Source of the DNA: Dermatemys mawii
Lineage: Eukaryota; Chordata; Testudines; Dermatemydidae
Direction: 5' to 3'
Length of the DNA stretch: 64,000 nt
Assembly (NCBI GenBank): GCA_007922305.1
Contig: ML677351.1
Span: 14,116,749-14,180,748 of the forward strand
The translations under genes and the position numbers were made by a program. A model generated the notes under the pieces. It was given only the letters and a program-made list of their open reading frames with translations. It was not told the origin of the DNA and ran no database searches. Position 1 is the first letter of the stretch. Each line of letters begins with the position of its first letter. Positions 46,900 to 59,200 of the stretch are shown piece by piece.

Positions 46900-48560
46900 T
46901 TTCCCTGTCCACTCTCTGGGGTGTTTCCTTGTTATGCAGATCCTGGGATGACAGTCCTTCCCCAAACAGGCAGTTAGCTTACTTGTTTCCCCAACAGGAA
47001 GGAGCCTTTTCTGTCTGTTGCTACTAGCCCTTCTATAGCTTGTCTCTGCTCCTTCTCACATACCAGAGGAGAGGTTTTTAAAGGTCACAGCAGTCCTTAA
47101 CAGGACTCAGGTGTCCCTCGTTGACCTGAGATAAACTCTTCTCAGCCCCTGGGGAAAAGTCCTTTACCATTTTAGGGTTCATGTATCTTCCTTCCTCAGC
47201 TCTTGCAGGCTGTCCAGTCTGACTTTGTCACATACCCTGTTCTCCTTTTCCCCAAACAATGGGGTTGGGCTACTTGGGCAGAGAAGCAGCGTACCCTTGA
47301 TAGATCAGCAGCATTGACATACCTGATTCCTACCCTATGTTGCATTCTGAAGTGGAAGCATTGTAAGGACAGGAACCATCTTGTTACCCTTCTATTTTTT
47401 CTTTGTTCTGGTGTATCCACTTCAGGGGGTATGGTATGTAATGAGGGGAAACCACCATCTGAGCAGGTAGTACCAGAAGGTACTATGGCTCATTTTACTG
47501 TACAGCATTCCTTCACCACAGGGTACTTTTGTTCTCTGGGAAGGAGTTTCATACTAAGGTACAAGACTGGGAGTTCTTCCTCGCCTACCATTTGAGAAAA
47601 TACAGCTCCCAACCCTAACTTGGAAGCATCTGTCTGCAATTTGAATTCTTTCCCAAAGTCTGGGGTTACTAGCACCAATTACTGCAGAAAGTTGGCCTCA
47701 GATCTGCAAAAGCTTCTGCATCCACACTACGTTTGGGCCCCAGGCCTTTATCAGATCCATCATCCGGTACATGAACTGAGGAATTAATCACCAGTAATAC
47801 CCCACTATCTTCAGAAATACTCTGCCTTGTTTCTTCTGGATTGGTCGAGGCCAACTTTGTATTGCCTCCAAAATGTTGAGTTGGGGGTTCACTACACCTC
47901 TCCCCACAATGTATCCAAGGTATTTGGCTTTCATTAGCCCTATTTGCACATTTGGATAGATTAGTGGTGAGACCCCCTTTCATCAGGGTAACCAGTACTA
48001 CTTCCATCTTTTCTAGGTGCATCCCCCAGTCTTGGCTTTGTATGACCACATCATCCAGGTAAGCAGCAACCTACTTAATATGTGGAGGTAATAGCTTTCC
48101 TGAGTCACTAGAGTCCCATATAATCCAAAAGAGAGGATGATGTACTGGTATAAGACTCCTGGTATAGAAAAGGCAGAAAGTAGACTTGTCTTTGGCTTTT
48201 TTTGCCAGAAGGATTTGCCAACAACCTTTGGTCAGGTCAAGGGTAGACAAGAATTATGCTTTTCACAATTGGAATTTAGCTTATTTATCTGAGGTAGGCA
48301 CTGAACTAGGACACTTCATTTAATTTTCAGAAGTCATTGCAGAATCTTGTGGTACCATCGGGCTTAGGTACCAGAAATATTGGGCTGGACCACTAACTAT
48401 GGGACTCTTCAATGAATCCCAGATCCAGCATCCTCTTAGCTTGCATATCTCCCAACATTTCAGGTCTCTAAAGCAAGAGGCAGCTGATCATTGCCAATCC
48501 TGTTGAGCCATTCCTGCTGTAAGGAAGCGGAGAACTAGAACCCAAGTCTGCAGGGCTACA
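46900..48560 (-). mobile_element. Ty3/gypsy retrotransposon fragment (reverse transcriptase / RNase H)
   Basis: The minus strand at 47490-47678 encodes an RNase H start with 'FKLQTDASKLGLGAVFSQ' and 'LPREQKYPVVKE', typical of Ty3/gypsy elements. At 47669-48049 it encodes the end of a reverse transcriptase palm with 'DWGMHLEKMEVVL'. Stops and shifts break the frames, so it is not functional. The left part (46900-47480) may be further 3' sequence of the same element. It is absent from the left duplication unit. Confidence 0.75.
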
Positions 48561-49640
48561 GGTCACCAACACTTTCTCACCACCACCACCACATAGAGGG
48601 TGTGGCAGAGCTGTGTCCGTGCACTGTGTATTCTGAGAAATGAGTCACCACAGGAAGTGATAACCACAGAAGATCTGATTGGCAACACACGCAACCCAGG
48701 ACCTCTGCTGAGCCAGGCGCAGTATAGAGGATGTTCCAGGAAGCTGTCTGTGAAACCAAGCTGTACACCACCGGCTGCTAGCACACCCACTGCTTCGGAT
48801 TCCAGCTTTGTTCTCAGGCTCTGACTGTTCGCTTGATCCCTGATCCTCGACTCTGGCTACAATCTCTGACTAGAGTCTGATTCTTGACTCTTCTTTTCTG
48901 ACTCTTGCTCCAACTCCTGCTTGGATCCTGGCTTCCAACTCTTACTCCAGCCACCAGGCCCCACTCCTGCTCTGACAAGTAGGCCTGACTCCTGTCCTAC
49001 CTTCTAGGCCAACTCCCCACCCCCATCCCAGTCATGACAGCCCCAGCACCTTGCCCACCCCACACTCAGCCTCTGCCTTTCATTCTGGTGCTCCCAAGTT
49101 CACTGTCAGTCCCCATCCCTGAGCTCCTCTGCAGCCACTGATCATGGCCAGATGCCATTGAAGCCACTGCCCTCCCTAGCTCTACCGCTGCCAATGGCAC
49201 GCACTGTGCATTTCGTGTGGTCAGCTGTGGGTGACACTCAATGTGGGAAATGTCCTACGGGATGTGGGGCATAGTGGGATGGTCCTATGAAACCCAGAAC
49301 TGTTGGGAGGTATGAAAATGCGTGTGGCCAGGATGACTTTGTGGGAATTGGGTTGGGGTGTCTGGTGGAAGATGGGGCTAATTGGATAGGGGAGCTGAAA
49401 GCTGGATGGCAGCTGAGATCTGTCTGTGGGTGGGCTACCTGGGAAAGACTGGAACCAATACCAGGTTCCTTCACCTTCTCTCCCGACCACCCCTTCTGCT
49501 TGCCTGCTGCTCCCAGCGAGACTCTCCCTCTGAGATCCAGCATGATAAATATGGAGGCAGAGGTCACATGGCTACTCAGCTGGTGACACAGCAGCCTCTG
49601 GCGAATTGTAGGCCATTCTTGCAGTTCAGCTGAATAGGTG
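48561..49640. repeat. C/T-rich repetitive segment, class unknown
   Basis: The stretch 48800-49080 is rich in 'gactcttgctcc'-type phrases. There is no receptor exon; open frames at 49221-49690 lack recognisable domains. It lies inside the material gained by the right duplication unit. Confidence 0.4.
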
Positions 49641-51034
49641 AGATTCACTCTGGCTAAGGAAATGCGTGAGGGGCCACTGCATATTCTCACGTGTGATGCC
49701 TGACACTAGGCAAATCTCAGATAGTTACCCTCTCCTAAGGTTGGCGTGTTTTAGCACACAGGGTCTTGTGACCTATAGACAATAGCAGCACTCTTGAAGC
49801 AATCATGGCAGCCATTTTGAATAAACATAAGTGTGACACATATTAAATGTTGGCAGTTTCTCCTTCAAATTATTTATAATACTGTAATTATACTGAGAAG
49901 ATTGTTGGTCATGTCTCCTCCCTTAGCCTGAGAGAATGGATGCCAGAGAACAAAACTGATCAACCAGCTTCCATACACTTTTTCCTTAGATGGGTGATAC
50001 TGTGCCACCTTATAGCCTGTCTTCAAACACCAGGGCTTTCTTCCTTCTACTTTTCAGGAAACATGTCTTTGCATTTCCTACTGAGATTATACGCAGACTA
50101 AGTGCCAATCTACTTCCAGGCAGTGTTGGGTCATTAAATCCAACAGAACCAGATGTGGTTCCAGAGTCATCTCCTCTCCTCAAATTTCACAGAGAGCTTT
50201 CTCGATGGCCTTTCAGATTCTCCAGATGGGGGCAATTCCAGGATATATATTGTGTTGAAAGTGTTAGTGAGCCAACGCTTCAACAATTATCATGCATTAC
50301 ACAAGCTGTTTATCAGAATTTGACTAAAGCATAAGCTAAACCATAAACTAAAAATAAATGTGCACAGCTGTATAATATTTAGGAATTATTGATTCAGCAA
50401 GTTCGAAGATTACTGCTTTGTTCTGAGGTGTTAGTTCTTTAATAAAGATAATTTTCCATTCTCCCCATACCAGATGCTGGTCCTTAAACTGTTTTGGAGA
50501 ATTGTGAAATTTGGGTGATGAATTATGTCAAAGGTATTTTTACAGGACACAAATCTGAGGAAAGGGAGCTCAGATATGCCATGACTCTGAATCAACTGCA
50601 AATACGGATAAAACTACTGGTTGCTCAGAAAGAGCGCCTCATTAAACTGTATGTTTAACCCAGGCCAAAGCAGTTTAGCCTCTTTAGCAATAAAACATTC
50701 TACATCCTGGTTGGAGCAACAGAATTTCAGAATTTGGAGATGAGTTAGAAAAATAACAATTGATTTTAGTGAGAGTTTATTAGAACTGTGTGTGTTAGAG
50801 AGAATCTTCTCTGAGCTTCCACGGAATCCAACCCTTATATTCTCTAGAAGGAAGTCTAGTGACAGCACAATGAACCAATAAAACACAAGTTAGACATATT
50901 ATGCCATCAGAACAAATGTTCTTTGGCTGATCCTATCCAAAAGGACATGACATTGTTTCTGTTGGCATGTAGAAAACAAATTAACACTTTAATAGCTGGT
51001 ACATTCACCACACTACAAAACAGAAGTGAAAAGC

Positions 51035-51040
51035 TTTATT
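51035..51040 (-). terminator. Polyadenylation signal of receptor gene C
   Basis: AATAAA on the minus strand, about 1.17 kb downstream of the stop at 52208. It is conserved in the left duplication unit (37854-37859), which argues that it is real 3' end sequence of the ancestral gene. Confidence 0.5.
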
Positions 51041-52207
51041 ATAATAAAAATTACACACCTTTAACAGATGTGTTATTACACTCTAAGCAGTTCAAGAAAT
51101 ACAGTATCTAATTGTTAAGGATGTAAATTATCACAATATGCTTAAAGTTCAGACAACTCATTAGCAATTCAATGGCTTTTTGTCAAAATAACCCTGTGTT
51201 CAGTCTCCAATCAGGCACAAGTTCAATGTAGTTTCCTTTTTTAATTGTGACTATAGTAGAATAAATTACCAGATATGTCGTTCATACAGTGGAACAAACC
51301 AACACATGAGATAAACCTCTGTCTAACTTCACTAAATTAAACTACAGCCTGTTTGACCCGAAATGCCATGCTAGGAGCAATCAGATCCACTGAGATGGGG
51401 CATCTTGAATTTGATATTCCACTCTTTCCATATTCACCTGTAGATTAAGTAGAGAAGACTGGAGTCGAGATTAGGGCTGAGCACAGAGGTCCAGAAAATG
51501 AGGAAATCCTTCTCATCTCCAAACCCTCCTTTGTTTTTAGAAACAAAAGCGAAACCAAACCTTTTTCTGAGGTTCCAAAAAATGTGAATGATTTATTTTC
51601 TGGTTGGTATGCAGCTGGGCTCAGAACTGGAAGTGCTGAAATACAATGAGCAAAGCTCCTTCCTGTGTGTTTATATACATGATTGCAAACTAAAGTGCCA
51701 TAGATGATGGACTCTCTTAAGTTTACCAGTCCAATTCTTCAGACTCAAGAGGTTTGGATAACTTGGATAAGGAATGGATAAGCATTACAGAGTTGGATAA
51801 TCCAGAATTTTGAAGTTGACCCATCACCAGATGAGAGACAACATGTGGATCCAACAGTCAGATTTTACAGTTATACCATCAACAGGCACATGTTACATAT
51901 GACCTGGCAAAATCTAATGTGAAGATCTTCAGATATGTCTTCCAGAAATTTTGTTTCAATCTCTGCTGGCAGTAGAACCCTGGCTTGTTCCCTTCATTCA
52001 GCTCCATCTTTCAACTTAGTCTTCAATGTTCAGAGGGACTTAATTACCAAAATCTGGAGGAATATGGTCCCCACTGACCACAGGAATATAGTCCCTGCCA
52101 TCTACAGGACCAGAGTCACTGAAGGCTGGAGGACAACAGACATCACATTCTGGTGGATCACAGTCATCGAAGTCTGGGAGGGCCTAGTCGTCAAAGTCTG
52201 GGAGGGC
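51041..52207 (-). other. Probable 3' UTR of receptor gene C
   Basis: It lies between the stop codon and the AATAAA. The first part (about 52030-52207) continues the 24-bp array in the same frame past the stop: two more degenerate units, each opening with TAG, then Cys/Pro-rich codons with a GRDYIPV-like stretch and a TAA near 52040. The remainder is homologous to 37860-38570. Confidence 0.5.
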
Positions 52208-52545
52208 CTAGTCGTCAAAGTCTGGAGGAACGCAGTTGTCAAAGTCTGGAGGAACGCAGTTGTCAAAGTCTGGAGGAACGCAGTTGTCATAGTCTTGGGG
52301 GATGCAGTTTTCAAAGTCTGGAGGAACGCAGTTGTCAAAGTCTGGAGGAACGCACTTGTCAAAGTCTGGAGGAACGCACTTGTCAAAGTTTGGAGGAACA
52401 CAGTTGTCATAGTCTGGGAAGATGCAGTTTTCAAAGTCTAGAGGAATGCAGTTGTCAAAGACTGGAGGAATGCAGTTGTCAAAGTCTGGAGGAACGCAGT
52501 TGTCAAAGTTTGGAGGAACGCAGTTGTCAAAGTCAGTGGAGATAC
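52160..52545. repeat. 24-bp coding minisatellite
   Basis: About 16 copies of a 24-bp unit ('gtctggaggaacgcagttgt' plus four bases on the plus strand). A higher-order 120-bp pattern of five units is visible, because the DFEN-CI-DYDN combination recurs five units apart. The array extends past the minus-strand stop at 52208. The left duplication unit has no array at the matching place (38570-38700). Confidence 0.93.
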
Positions 52546-52665
52546 AGTCCCTGTCATCCTGAGGAATATAGTTCCCATCTTTCAGAGGAACACAGTCATT
52601 AGCAACTGAGGCAACATCGTTTCCAGCATGCACAGACCTGGGCTGTGATTTAGGTCCCTCCTTCC
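52208..52665 (-). CDS. Last exon of CD2-like receptor gene C: tandem Cys-Pro octapeptide tail
   Basis: An excellent acceptor ('ttacttttttccttcaag', exon starts at 52665) enters in phase 1, matching the donor of the exon at 56068-56226. The exon encodes 151 residues ending at TAG (52208-52210). After a Ser/Pro/Asn-rich lead of about 40 residues come about 14 octapeptides of the form C-V-P-P-D-F-D-N; variants have Ile, Asn, Glu, Lys or Gln at single positions. Two units carry Tyr in place of Phe (DYDN), a Y-x-N setting of the kind bound by Grb2-type SH2 domains when phosphorylated; an isolated NYIP precedes the array. The tail should be cytosolic. No ITSM is present. The plus strand is also open across the array because the unit is a multiple of three, but only the minus strand has matching splice signals and phase. 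Confidence 0.72.
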
Positions 52666-55600
52666 CTTGAAGGAAAAAAGTAAATTAATAACGTACCACA
52701 TAATATTATCCTACCATTTAAGCATAGATTGTATAGGGTGAGCCAAAGTTTGGGGTAACCGAAAGTGTGGACATGGGTGTAAGTGGCAAAGGAACGTCCT
52801 TTATTTCAATTTGGCACTCTGGGCGTACAGAATGAGTACACTGGAATTTACACATTGGAGAAAGATGGGGGAGAGTATCAAGAAAAATCTCTAACAGGAG
52901 GGTGTAATAAAAAGCAGTTCTCTCCTGGTATCTTAAACACCCCTGTTAATTGCTGTTCTTTCTATACACCATCCTACTCCCCCTATTAGGGCCAGATTTT
53001 CAGAAGGTTATAATATGTTGGGTGCTGAACTCTTTCAAAATCTAGCCCCTAGGTGCCTAAATGGGAACTGAGCTGTTTTGAAAATAGAAGCTCAGATACT
53101 CATTGGCACCCTCACCGAAGTCTATGTTAAAGTAATTTCCCCTTGAAGAGTGGGTCACACAATGCTTTACCCCTTACACTTATTTCCCTGTTTTCCTGGC
53201 TCATTTAAACCATATTTTTACATCACTGCAGAATTGGCCCAGTGAATTGCAGGGCTCAGTGTGCTTTCTTTGGGCATTTTAGGTTATTTTCTTTGGGCAT
53301 TTTAGGTTATTTTCTTTGTCTCCTGCTCCTTTTATTTAAATATGAATGCCAGAGGAGCCAGCAATATTAGTATAACAACAAGAGTTTAAAATACCACTGC
53401 CCTAAATGTACAGAGAAGTTACATGTTTCCATGGAAGTGCATTATAACAGAGAAGCAAAAATGTGACTAAGCTAGAAGTGATACACATGATTTCTTGTCC
53501 ATTCTCTTCTACTCCTTCATCCCGTTCCTTCATTCTCTCCCTCATACTTTCCTTCTCCATGCAATTCTCTTATTTCTGGGTAATGTTTTTCTCTCTTCTT
53601 TGTTACTCGCCCCTCTTTCCTTTCTTTAGAAAGCAGCTTCTTCTTTCCTCTCCTTTTTCTTTCATATTCATCCTGTTCTCCACCCATCTACTCCTTCCCC
53701 TGTTACGTTGCCTCTTTCCCTAATGTCCAAAGGTTCTCCCATAGCTCTCCTCACTCTTAATACTTGCCATTTACATAGCACTCTACAAATGCTAGCTACC
53801 ATCTCATGTGAGGGAAGTTAGTGTTGCTAGCCCAGTTTTACAGATGGGAAAATTAAGGCAGAAAGTTTAAGAGACTTGCCCAAGGTGACAGAGGAGCAGA
53901 GTCAAGGTTGGAACACAGGAGTCCCTTGCCCTGTACTTACTCCACTATCCCATACTGCCTTTCACACTATAAGACACCATCTTTTGTGGCCAGAACTGTT
54001 CACCAATGAAGTGGCTCAGCTACAAGCAGCTGACTGACAGCCCAGAGGGAGCTTACAACATCCCTGAAACTGTCAGCAGCAACCCCCACAGCTTCAAATT
54101 GCTGTGGGATTCATTCACCACATAATCCAGCCTTGAATAACCGTATGTGAGGATGATGAATAACATGAGAGTTGCAGGAAAAAGTATAGTTTTCACAGAC
54201 ATTAACACCAGAATGGACAATTAGGTCATCTAGTTTGACCTCCTGTACATTACAGGTCCTTAAAATGTACCCTTTAGGTAAACTAAAGCATTTCAGGCTT
54301 CAGGAGACTAAAATGTCATGTGCCACAGGCAGAGAACTGGAAGAATCAAGGTTCCAAAAATGCCTGAAGCCTCTGCAATGGCAAGGAACTGACTGAGAGA
54401 GGCCCTGATAGTCCAGCAGGGGATCCATGCCCCATCCTGCAGAGGAAAGAAAAAAACACAACCCCTCCTCCCCCAAGATCTCTGCCAAACTGACCTGAAT
54501 GAAAATTCCTCACCAACCCCATATCTGGCAATCAGTTTGACCCTGAGCAGATGAACAAGTACAGCAGCCTGACATCTAAGACAGAGGATTCTCTGTACCA
54601 TCTCAGAGCTTTGAGCCACCCCATCCAGTGTCTCCAACGGTAGTCAATCACTGATGCTTCAGAGGAGGGCAAAATAAACCACCCAAAATACATCTGACCA
54701 ATTGCTCATTGGGAAAAATATTTCTCCTGACCCCCAGAGATAACTGGCTGAAGCCAGCGACAAGCTTCCAAACTCAAGCAACCAGATTGCATTGGTTACT
54801 TTTTCCAGGGTCTCCCCACAAGAAGAAGGGCTAGAGGCTTGCTTTCTGCTTTATATTAAACCTGATCTTAGCATTGATTGGTTGATGGATTAAACCTGAT
54901 CTTAGCATTGGCATTGATAAGGTCCCGAAATCAGGGTGGGGCCTGTGGCCTTGGGCTTTGTGAGTCCCAATGGCCATTTTTAGTTAAAAAGGTAGCGCAG
55001 AGAAGGAGAAAACAGATGAACAAGAGCAAACCTGGTGAAAAGAAATAACAGGTAGTAAGGATGTGTGACACTGTGTCTATTTATAACTTCACTGTTCTAG
55101 TGTCTATCTTCATAACTATTACACGAGGGAGTGTGGGCTATAGGTGTTAGCCAGCAATTTAGGGTTCTATTCTTGGCTCCACTATAGAACAAAGTGACTT
55201 CAAGCAAGTCACTCAATTTTCCTATCTGTAAATCAGAGATAATATTCACCTGCTGGGCCTCACAGAGCTTAATTTACTAACGTTTGCAAAATGCCTTAAG
55301 CTCTTCAGGTGGAAGGCAAGGCTAGAAATTTGCAAGCTACAAACCTAGCCAGCCACATTCAGAAAGAGTTACAAGATGCATCCTTTTCAGGGTTCCAACT
55401 CATTGCGCTACGTAATCCTGGGCGGAGTAGCCAAATCCCTGTCCACCCTCTTTCTCAATGCTGCAGGCAGCAGGGGAGTCTGGTGGGCTTTACTCCTGCT
55501 TAGGAACATCAGTGAATCTATTAAAACCCTTTAAATGCACCCAGCTATCACTGCGTAGGGCATTCTGGAAATATGTATTAATAATAATTACAACTACTAT

Positions 55601-56067
55601 TAAACAAACACAGAGCTTTCCTTTACAAGCTGCTTCTTTCCTATACAGTTGTTTGAGGAGAGAGGGGGCAGGGTGGTGGTCACAGTTTTACTGCTTCCTG
55701 CTTCAGCACCAGTTAGTGATGTCTGCAAAGAATTACAGAGAGACCAAAGCTGGCTGTTGCTCTGATTGGCTGAGAAGAAGACCCTTGGCTTGTGGTATCA
55801 TTAATTTTGGAGCAACTGTATACAGCATATGTGTGTGTTATCCAAATATAGTCACCTGGAGCAGAGACTGTGCACTGGGTCCTGCAGCACTGCACAATCT
55901 GCAGCTTCAGCCTCCCGCAAGACTTGAAATAGAGCTCATTACAGTCCTGCTGCAATTGCATCTAAGAGACTCCTGGACTTTAGAGTCACAGGAAACTCTT
56001 CAGTTAGGTTAAATAATCTGCTTTCCTGTTTGAAATGTGGTTTGGGTTTGTTTTTGTCTCTGCTTAC
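52666..56067 (-). other. Intron of gene C between the two cytoplasmic exons
   Basis: It holds duplicated sequence (matches 38700-41900), a MIR-like SINE at 53757-53965, a CR1-like stretch at about 54210-54300 and a MIR-like stretch at about 55140-55310. A C/T-rich tract runs from 53490 to 53720. No other exon is supported. Confidence 0.45.
53757..53965. repeat. MIR-like SINE
   Basis: It contains 'gacttgcccaaggtgacaga' and 'cagttttacagatgggaaaa'. The homologous copy is at 40145-40325. Confidence 0.65.
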
Positions 56068-56226
56068 CTTGAAAAGTGGAGATATTTAAAGACAGAGGTT
56101 GCTCAGTGTAAAAGCTTGCAGCTGTTGCCGCTTTAGTCTCTTTCGCATTCTTAATGAAAACTTCATTCTCTGGCTTAGTGGAGTTTGCAGCCTCTGGTTC
56201 CTGTGAAGCTGGATTTCCATTCTCTT
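56068..56226 (-). CDS. First cytoplasmic exon of CD2-like receptor gene C
   Basis: A 159-nt exon, phase 1 to phase 1, with acceptor 'gctttcttggttag' (starts at 56226) and donor GTAAGC after 56068. The 53 residues are polar, rich in Glu, Asn, Lys and Ala (ENGNPASQEPEAANSTKPEN at the start), with one Tyr in SFYTEQ. That Tyr does not fit the T-x-Y-x-x-V/I ITSM of SLAM-family receptors. It links the transmembrane exon at 61759-61896 to the repeat exon at 52208-52665, all in frame. The exon has no counterpart in the left duplication unit, where about 3.3 kb is missing at this place. Confidence 0.72.
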
Positions 56227-59200
56227 CTAACCAAGAAAGCAAAATATATCTAAGCAAACTGACACAGAATGTAGGTGTTGCCCTAGGTAGGACTGTCAAA
56301 CATATGGCGAGTGGGCCTGATTCCACCCTTCTCCTGTATTTCTGATGCCCGCATGATATATTAAGATTGGGCAGAATCTTTCATTTAGAAAAAAAGGTAA
56401 GTTTCTAGATTTCATGACTGCAGAAAAAGAAAAAACAAAAACAAAAATAACCCCCTCCCAAATATGAACCAAGGGCTTGTCTACACAGCGAGTTACTGTG
56501 TGGGAAGCCAGGGGTGAGTCTAGAATGCACTAGTTTGCCATGTCGGAACTCACATGTGTGTGGACGCTGCTACAGCACAGTGAAAGGTGATAGGAGCAAA
56601 GCCCATACAAAGGCGGGAACTGCCTGGGAGTGACTGCAGGGAAGGAAACACAGAGGGAAGAACATAGCAGACACACAAAGACAGGGGCAGGGAGAGAACC
56701 AGAGAAAGGTGGATGTGGACGGTAGAGAAAGGAAGGACTAACATATGCTCCCTTTTTGCTCATTGATGCCAAATGAAACTCTAAGGCACTGGATAAATAC
56801 TAAATAAAAATACTAACTAAAACTTTAGTTACCACCCAAAGGCCATATTCTCCGTCTTGTTCTTGGGGCAAATTTCCCATTGACATCAGTGAGAAATCAA
56901 CTCTGGACTGAGAAGAACATTTAGTCCTATATTGATGTCTCACCTCACAAAGGATAATTAAAAATGGAATCTGACCTCTTCAGAGTGAGTTTGACATCCC
57001 TGGGCTAGTGACTCACAAAGTGTCCTAAGACCTTGCCATGGGGCTAGCATCTCAGAGTGTGTCTAGTAGCTCACAAAGTGCCTTCCTGTCTGGATATTAC
57101 CTTGGTGCTCTGAGTTTGCTTTCCTCCCTGGACAATGCCTTGGTGCTCTGAAATGCCTGCCTGCCTCAGGCAACTGCAAGCTGGGTAAAGATGTTTTCAG
57201 AGGTAAAAAAATAAAACTGAGGTTTGAGCCACAGCATCATGAGGAGGAGAGACGGGGCTTTGGCCAGGAAAGACTCTTTGTCATACACAGTTACAGCATT
57301 TTCACACTATGGTGATTAGATGTCGTATAAATGATTCCCCATTGGAAAACTTGTATTTTTAGAATTTCATTTCTTGGGGCTGGTGGATGAATCCAGCAAT
57401 GCTGAGGCACTGGCTTGCTAGGCACCAACTCGTACGAGGCCAGAGACTGAGTAATGCTAGTGGCAGCCCAGTTCAATAGCAGCCGCATCTAATTTTCTTG
57501 GATTTCACATGAGTAAGTCAGAGAGCCCCATCTGATTTCCTTCCATTTTTTTCGAAGCCATGGTTCACGTTCTACATTACTGCACACACCTGTGGCCTAA
57601 AAACATGGCTCACCCTTGATAAATTCAATGGAAATTGATATTTCTCACAGACTAGGGTCAGACAGGACTTCATCTAAGTCTCACATGGGGTCCCTTATCT
57701 ACTTTTCTGGGATTTTTCAGGATCTCCATCTATGTTTAAAATACGTAATTTCTGAATATGGCGAATTCCATCAGAGCCTAGTATCAGAACCTCGGACCCA
57801 TGCAGATCCTGAGGGTGCCTACTAAAGAACTCCATTCAGCAGGTTACTTCCTCTGATGCCACCATTAGAGCTGGTGGCCAGGTTTTGTTACAGACTCAAA
57901 CCACAGGCCTGGCTTACAGAGATTCCTTGGCATTTCAGTGAATTTGGACTGAGTTCCAGGCACCAAGAAGAGATTTAGTGTTTGGAGTGGAAACTAAACA
58001 AAACTCAGTAGAGTCCCATTGTTACAACCTGAAGCCAAGCACACAATTCAGGAGGTTTCTGGAGCACTGGCTGAGTTTTGCTTTCAGATTTGGGTTCAGT
58101 AGATCTCAAAATTCATGGGCATGTGAACCAACGTGAAGCAAAACCAACAGTTCAGCCACTTCCTCCGAAGTGGAACAGCTGAGCTCCGCAGAGCTCTAGT
58201 CGCTGTGCTGGGCACTCCCTACTGTTACAGAGTGTGTGAGCAGCGGGGCTGGTGGGATGCAGTTACTTCACTTCAGTAACCTGGGTGAATGTGTTGTTTC
58301 TCTTGGTTTTGCACTGTTCAGTTTGCCTCTGCTGGAACTGAGCTGCACCCATAGTGAAGGTACGATAGCTCCTATGGGACACATATTAGAAATAACATTT
58401 TAACTGTTTCTGAAACATCTCTGTGGTCCCTCCAATTCCTACTGATGGTGTTGGGGGAGCTGCCAGTGCTCTCGAAATGCCGATGGAGGTGCTATTTGTG
58501 AGGAACACAGCATAATACGTCAGGGGCAGTCTCTGGATTGTATTGGCTCTGGAGCAGGAGGAGGAATGGTCCTTATCAGTGCAATGATCCAAGATAGGTC
58601 TTTTTAATGGGGCGTGGGGGAAGGAAGAGAAGGATAAAGGAAAGAGAGAAGGGTGATTGAATAGAGCTAAAGAGAAGAAAAACTTTTCCCTTGGCAGACA
58701 TGATCAGTACCTGTGGAGCAATCCCCACTCAAGCCACTGGCCCCAGCACCTTGCTGCTGAATCTGTGCCATGCTCAGCCCCACTCTTCCAGCCTGGGGTG
58801 GGGCATAGACTGCTGGAAGTGGGGTGAGCCTGGGCAGGCCCATGGGGAGGATCCCTAGTACAGAAGCCAGACCCACAGGAGCAGCGAGAATGAGCAGCGC
58901 TGGATACCCCACCACTTGCTCAGGTTTGGCCCCACCCACCTTCCATCGTGACGGAGAGCTGTGGGGCCACAAGTGAGCGAGTGTCATTGTGACCAGGTGC
59001 GTGGGGTTGTGGTCCGGCTCCAGTTTGGCCTTATGACCCCTGTGCACCAGGTCACAATGTCACTTACTTCAAACCTGCATTGGCAGTGGGGCAGCCAGAG
59101 TGGCTCCTCCTAGCCACTGCCAATGGTATGTACTGTATGTAACATGCGTATGGCTGCAATACCACTGCCAGCAATTCTCTTGACAGCCCAGAAGGAACTC

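Noticed and set aside
51935..52602. Long plus-strand open frames with VWRNAVVK-like and SLEERSCQ-like repeats
   Set aside because: They are the opposite strand and other frame of the 24-bp array; a unit divisible by three leaves all frames open. Only the minus strand has matching splice signals and phase.
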